A DNA stretch of 64,000 bases from Vibrio amylolyticus. Its GTDB lineage: Bacteria > Pseudomonadota > Gammaproteobacteria > Enterobacterales > Vibrionaceae. The notes under the pieces were generated by a model. The model was not told the DNA's origin. It made no database searches and worked only from the letters and a program-made list of their open reading frames with translations. The first letter of the stretch is position 1. Each line of letters starts with the position of its first letter. Both the position numbers and the translations under genes were made by a program. Shown one piece after another: positions 61,231 through 64,000 of the stretch. The DNA lies in NCBI RefSeq assembly GCF_023145695.1, contig NZ_JAJHVV010000004.1:124001-188000 (forward strand), written 5' to 3'.

Positions 61231-62052
61231 TTAGATACCATCACCACCGATAAAGCTTTGTGATTTACCGTTGAATTGCTGGTCCATATCCAATGAGGGT
61301 TTATCTGTCTGAGGTCGCCCAACAATCTTAGCTGGAATGCCCGCCACGGTTGTATGCGCAGGTACCGCTTGCAATACCACTGAGCCAGAACCAATTTTCG
61401 CGCCCTCACCCACTTCGATATTACCCAGTATTTTTGCACCTGCACCAATCATCACACCTTCACGGATTTTAGGGTGACGATCACCGCACTCTTTTCCGGT
61501 ACCACCAAGTGTTACGTCTTGTAAAATCGACACATCGTCTTCAACAATGGCCGTTTCACCAATCACTATACCGGTAGCGTGATCAAGCATGATGCCACGA
61601 CCTACTTTTGCCGCAGGATGAATATCCACTTGGCAAGCAACTGAAATTTGATTTTGTAAATAAGTGGCAAGTGCAAAGCGACCCTGTTTCCACAGCCAGT
61701 TTGCTACGCGATAACCTTGAAGCGCATGATAACCTTTAAGATAAAGAAGCGGCAGTGAGTACATTGCAACCGCAGGGTCACGATTCACCGTCGCACAGAT
61801 ATCGCAAGCAGCAGCGCCACCAATCTCAGGGTCGGCAGCAAAGGCTTGCTCGACCACTTCTCGAACTGCCATGGCTGGCATGGATGGCGTCTTTAACTTA
61901 TTGGCAAGGATATAGCTTAGCGCGGCGGATAAACTATCATGATTAATGATGGTGGCATGGTAAAAACTGGCCAGCATAGGCTCTTGCTCTGATTGCTCAC
62001 GAGCTTCTCGCGTAATGGCTTTCCATACCTTCTTTTTTTCACAGTGTTTCAT
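61231..62052 (-). CDS. cysE: Serine acetyltransferase
   Basis: CysE acetylates serine for cysteine synthesis. The 273-residue protein has an N-terminal helical part (MKHCEKKKVWKAITREAREQSEQ) and a C-terminal left-handed beta-helix built from hexapeptide repeats (IHPAAKVGRGIMLDHATGIVIGETAIVEDDVSI, with His in LDHATG). The C-terminal tail ends in GDGI, which in the family inserts into CysK to form the cysteine synthase complex. It is 66 bases after gpsA. Confidence 0.95.
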   Translation of the reverse strand: MKHCEKKKVWKAITREAREQSEQEPMLASFYHATIINHDSLSAALSYILANKLKTPSMPAMAVREVVEQAFAADPEIGGAAACDICATVNRDPAVAMYSLPLLYLKGYHALQGYRVANWLWKQGRFALATYLQNQISVACQVDIHPAAKVGRGIMLDHATGIVIGETAIVEDDVSILQDVTLGGTGKECGDRHPKIREGVMIGAGAKILGNIEVGEGAKIGSGSVVLQAVPAHTTVAGIPAKIVGRPQTDKPSLDMDQQFNGKSQSFIGGDGI

Positions 62053-62118
62053 TAATCAATCCCTATTCCTAAGCGAACGTCTTTTTTGTCTTAATCAATC
62101 CGATGACAAAAATCGCCT

Positions 62119-63156
62119 CTATTTCCCTTCAGACTTCTTATCTCTAGCCAGCAAATCTTGCGCTGCTAAGCGTGCATCTTTCCCTTGATACAGTACTTGG
62201 TAGATTTGGTCAACAATTGGCATCTCTACGCCCATTCGTCCCGCTAACATCCATACCTCTTTGGTGTTGCGATAACCTTCCACCACCTGACCAATCTCTT
62301 CTTGCGCGAGATCGACATCCTTGCCTTCACCCAAAGCTAAACCAAAGCGGCGATTACGAGATTGGTTATCAGTACAAGTTAGCACCAAGTCACCTAGCCC
62401 TGCCATACCCATGAACGTTTCAGGTTGCGCCCCAAGAGCTACACCTAGACGCGTCATTTCAGCAAGACCACGAGTGATTAATGCAGTACGAGCGTTTGCA
62501 CCAAAGCCGATGCCATCAGACATGCCCGCACCAATGGCAATCACGTTCTTCACTGCGCCGCCAAGCTGCATGCCGGTAAAGTCGCTGTTAGCGTATACAC
62601 GGAAGGTTTTGCTACAGTGAATCTTCTCTTGAAGATCAGCAACAAACTCAGCATCAGGTGAAGCAACAGAGATAGCCGTTGGCATCCCCATAGCCAGTTC
62701 TTTCGCAAAGGTTGGTCCTGATAACACAGCTAATGAATAGCCTTCACCCAAAACTTCATGAGCCACTTCCTTTAATAGACGTCCCGTTTCTGGTTCAAGA
62801 CCTTTGGTTGCCCAGCAGATACGAGTATCTTCACGAAGATGAGGTTTAACGCTACCAAGTACAATTCCAAACACATGGCTTGGTACGACAACCAGAAGAT
62901 CGCGACTTGCTTGAACCGCTTTTTCGACATCTGACTCGACAATTAAGCTCTCTGGGAAATCGATACCTGGTAGGAACTCATGATTAGCACGATCCGCTTC
63001 TAATTGTGCCATGTGCTTAGGTTCATGACCCCAGATAACAACGTTAGCACCGTTTCGAGCAAGAGAAATAGCCAAAGAGGTACCGTAAGAACCCGCACCG
63101 ATAACGGTCATGGCGATCTCTTTTCCATACGCATTATTTACTTTTGAATCTGTCAT
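62119..63156 (-). CDS. gpsA: NAD(P)+-dependent glycerol-3-phosphate dehydrogenase
   Basis: GpsA reduces dihydroxyacetone phosphate to sn-glycerol 3-phosphate for phospholipid synthesis. The 345-residue protein has [19 protein letters not shown] (about 18-36) as the NAD(P)-binding loop, [14 protein letters not shown] and [15 protein letters not shown] (catalytic Lys). Length is close to E. coli (339). It is followed by cysE and preceded by secB, as in E. coli. Confidence 0.96.
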   Translation of the reverse strand: MTDSKVNNAYGKEIAMTVIGAGSYGTSLAISLARNGANVVIWGHEPKHMAQLEADRANHEFLPGIDFPESLIVESDVEKAVQASRDLLVVVPSHVFGIVLGSVKPHLREDTRICWATKGLEPETGRLLKEVAHEVLGEGYSLAVLSGPTFAKELAMGMPTAISVASPDAEFVADLQEKIHCSKTFRVYANSDFTGMQLGGAVKNVIAIGAGMSDGIGFGANARTALITRGLAEMTRLGVALGAQPETFMGMAGLGDLVLTCTDNQSRNRRFGLALGEGKDVDLAQEEIGQVVEGYRNTKEVWMLAGRMGVEMPIVDQIYQVLYQGKDARLAAQDLLARDKKSEGK

Positions 63157-63312
63157 TACTTTGCCCGATTATCTTTAGTTTTCTAAAAAAGAAAGTGTGT
63201 AGAAAGGTGGTTTACTTAAAAAGTGGCTTATAAAAAGTGTCTACTCGTAAAGCTTCAAAACACTTTGTATAAACAACATTTGGATTATCTAGTAAAGCTC
63301 AACCATTCTAAA

Positions 63313-63358
63313 CAAAAAATGCACATCGCATCGTTTTAATTTGATGCTTTGTGCATTC
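63313..63358 (-). terminator. Intrinsic terminator of secB
   Basis: Outer arms AATGCACA and TGTGCATT and inner arms GCATC and GATGC form one long imperfect hairpin on the minus strand, ending in TTTTTTG. It sits about 85 bases past secB and separates it from gpsA. Confidence 0.85.
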
Positions 63359-63442
63359 TTTTCAATACGTCATCAAACAAACGTATTTTCACCATCATCG
63401 CCACTACAATCCAGTTATAGCAGCGACTATTAGGCGATTCGA

Positions 63443-63913
63443 TTAAGCCTCTGTAGAAGCTTCGCCGTCTTTAGCTTGTTGCTGAAGGTAGTTCATGAAC
63501 AATGCATCAAAGTTAACTGGTGCAAGGTTTAGTTGAGGGAACGTACCTTTAACCACTAGGCTAGAAATTGTTTCACGAGCGTATGGGAACAAGATGTTCG
63601 GGCAGAATGCGCCTAGACAATGTGCAAGTTGACCCGCTTCCATGTTTCCAGCAGTGAAGATACCACCTTGCTGTACTTCACATAAGAATGCTGTGTCGTC
63701 TGCGTTCTTAACCGTTACCGTTAAACGTAGAACCACTTCGTAAGTGCCTTCACCAAGCTCACGGCTTTGCGTATCTAGGTCAAGCTTAACATCTGGCTTC
63801 CACTCTTTTTGAAACATTACTGGTGAGTTCGGCGCTTCAAAAGAGATGTCTTTTAGGAAGATACGTTGGATAGCGAAATCTTGTGCTTGTTCTTGTGGTG
63901 CTGCTTCAGCCAT
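63443..63913 (-). CDS. secB: Protein-export chaperone SecB
   Basis: SecB holds precursors unfolded and passes them to SecA. The 156-residue protein begins [31 protein letters not shown]. It has the beta-sheet core [27 protein letters not shown] and C-terminal [20 protein letters not shown] of the family. I chose the ATG at 63913 after AAGGA, dropping a 21-residue in-frame upstream extension without family support. A terminator follows before gpsA. Confidence 0.96.
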   Translation of the reverse strand: MAEAAPQEQAQDFAIQRIFLKDISFEAPNSPVMFQKEWKPDVKLDLDTQSRELGEGTYEVVLRLTVTVKNADDTAFLCEVQQGGIFTAGNMEAGQLAHCLGAFCPNILFPYARETISSLVVKGTFPQLNLAPVNFDALFMNYLQQQAKDGEASTEA

Positions 63914-64000
63914 GTTGGAAATCCTTAAATTCGGGTAATTAATTCTGTCATTGAGACTAACCGAGGGATGTGACATTGCGTAATCAAATCTGCAGTTTCG

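Noticed and set aside
63914..64000. A frame running into the right edge upstream of secB, ending in a stop just before the secB ribosome-binding site
   Set aside because: The 24 visible codons resemble neither rhodanese nor glutaredoxin, the neighbours expected in this position, and too little lies in the window to call a gene.

Overview
The window reads as a contiguous, gene-dense core segment of the large chromosome of a Vibrio or close relative. The evidence is the set of lineage markers: motX (Na+-driven polar flagellar motor) behind a sigma-28-type promoter, aphA (low-cell-density quorum regulator), an argH with a fused acetyltransferase domain (the argH(A) arrangement of Vibrio and Moritella), a peroxiredoxin-glutaredoxin fusion next to oxyR, an Xds-type secreted nuclease with a GlyGly-CTERM tail, a DUF3624 protein, and pilMNOPQ next to aroKB-damX-dam. 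From memory the gene order resembles the VC2578-VC2655 stretch of V. cholerae; I could not align it. I see no insertion sequence, integrase, prophage, CRISPR array, rRNA or tRNA.

Layout. 1-8,600: the spc operon (first codons of rpmD at the edge, back to rplN) and the complete S10 operon (rpsQ back to rpsJ), all on the minus strand, with an S10 leader and promoter. 9,050-15,800: rlmB, rnr, motX, purA, slyD, yheV (minus). 15,840-18,250: the KefG/KefB K+ efflux pair. 18,390-24,000 (plus): yheS, a TIGR02444 protein, yheT, yheU, prkB and crp. 24,100-28,830 (minus): the arginine/succinylarginine module argD(astC)-astA-astD plus a DUF1338 gene. 29,200-32,540: pabA and the nuclease gene. 32,890-44,490 (minus): trpS, gph, rpe, dam, damX, aroB, aroK, pilQ, pilP, pilO, pilN, pilM. 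44,650-47,260: mrcA (PBP1A). 47,370-50,020: oxyR, the peroxiredoxin-glutaredoxin gene, a RidA-like gene, a DUF3624 gene. 50,340-57,000: divergent argE / argCBGH. 57,250-59,880: ppc. 60,370-60,900: aphA. 61,230-63,910 (minus): cysE, gpsA, secB.

How the parts work together. The first 8.6 kb makes ribosomal proteins, with translational coupling by 1-, 4- and 8-11-base overlaps. Arginine synthesis (argE/argCBGH) and a partial arginine-degradation set (argD, astA, astD) both have candidate ArgR boxes upstream. pilMNOPQ encodes the inner-membrane alignment complex and outer-membrane secretin of a type IV pilus. Regulatory genes are crp, oxyR and aphA.

The most informative non-coding DNA is the 487-base region before aphA. 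It carries a LuxR/HapR-like operator, a stretch complementary to the Qrr small-RNA core and first stem-loop (as I recall that sequence), and a repeated 11-base palindrome that can fold into a long hairpin just before the start codon. Other sites that match published consensus sequences are a sigma-28 promoter for motX, an OxyR operator between oxyR and the peroxiredoxin gene, and paired ARG boxes in the arg cluster. I found no wholly new multi-gene system here. The less explained items are the DUF1338 gene in the ast cluster, the cysteine cluster on the ArgH-acetyltransferase fusion, the tandem repeats near pilM/mrcA and after the TIGR02444 gene, and the aphA leader structure.
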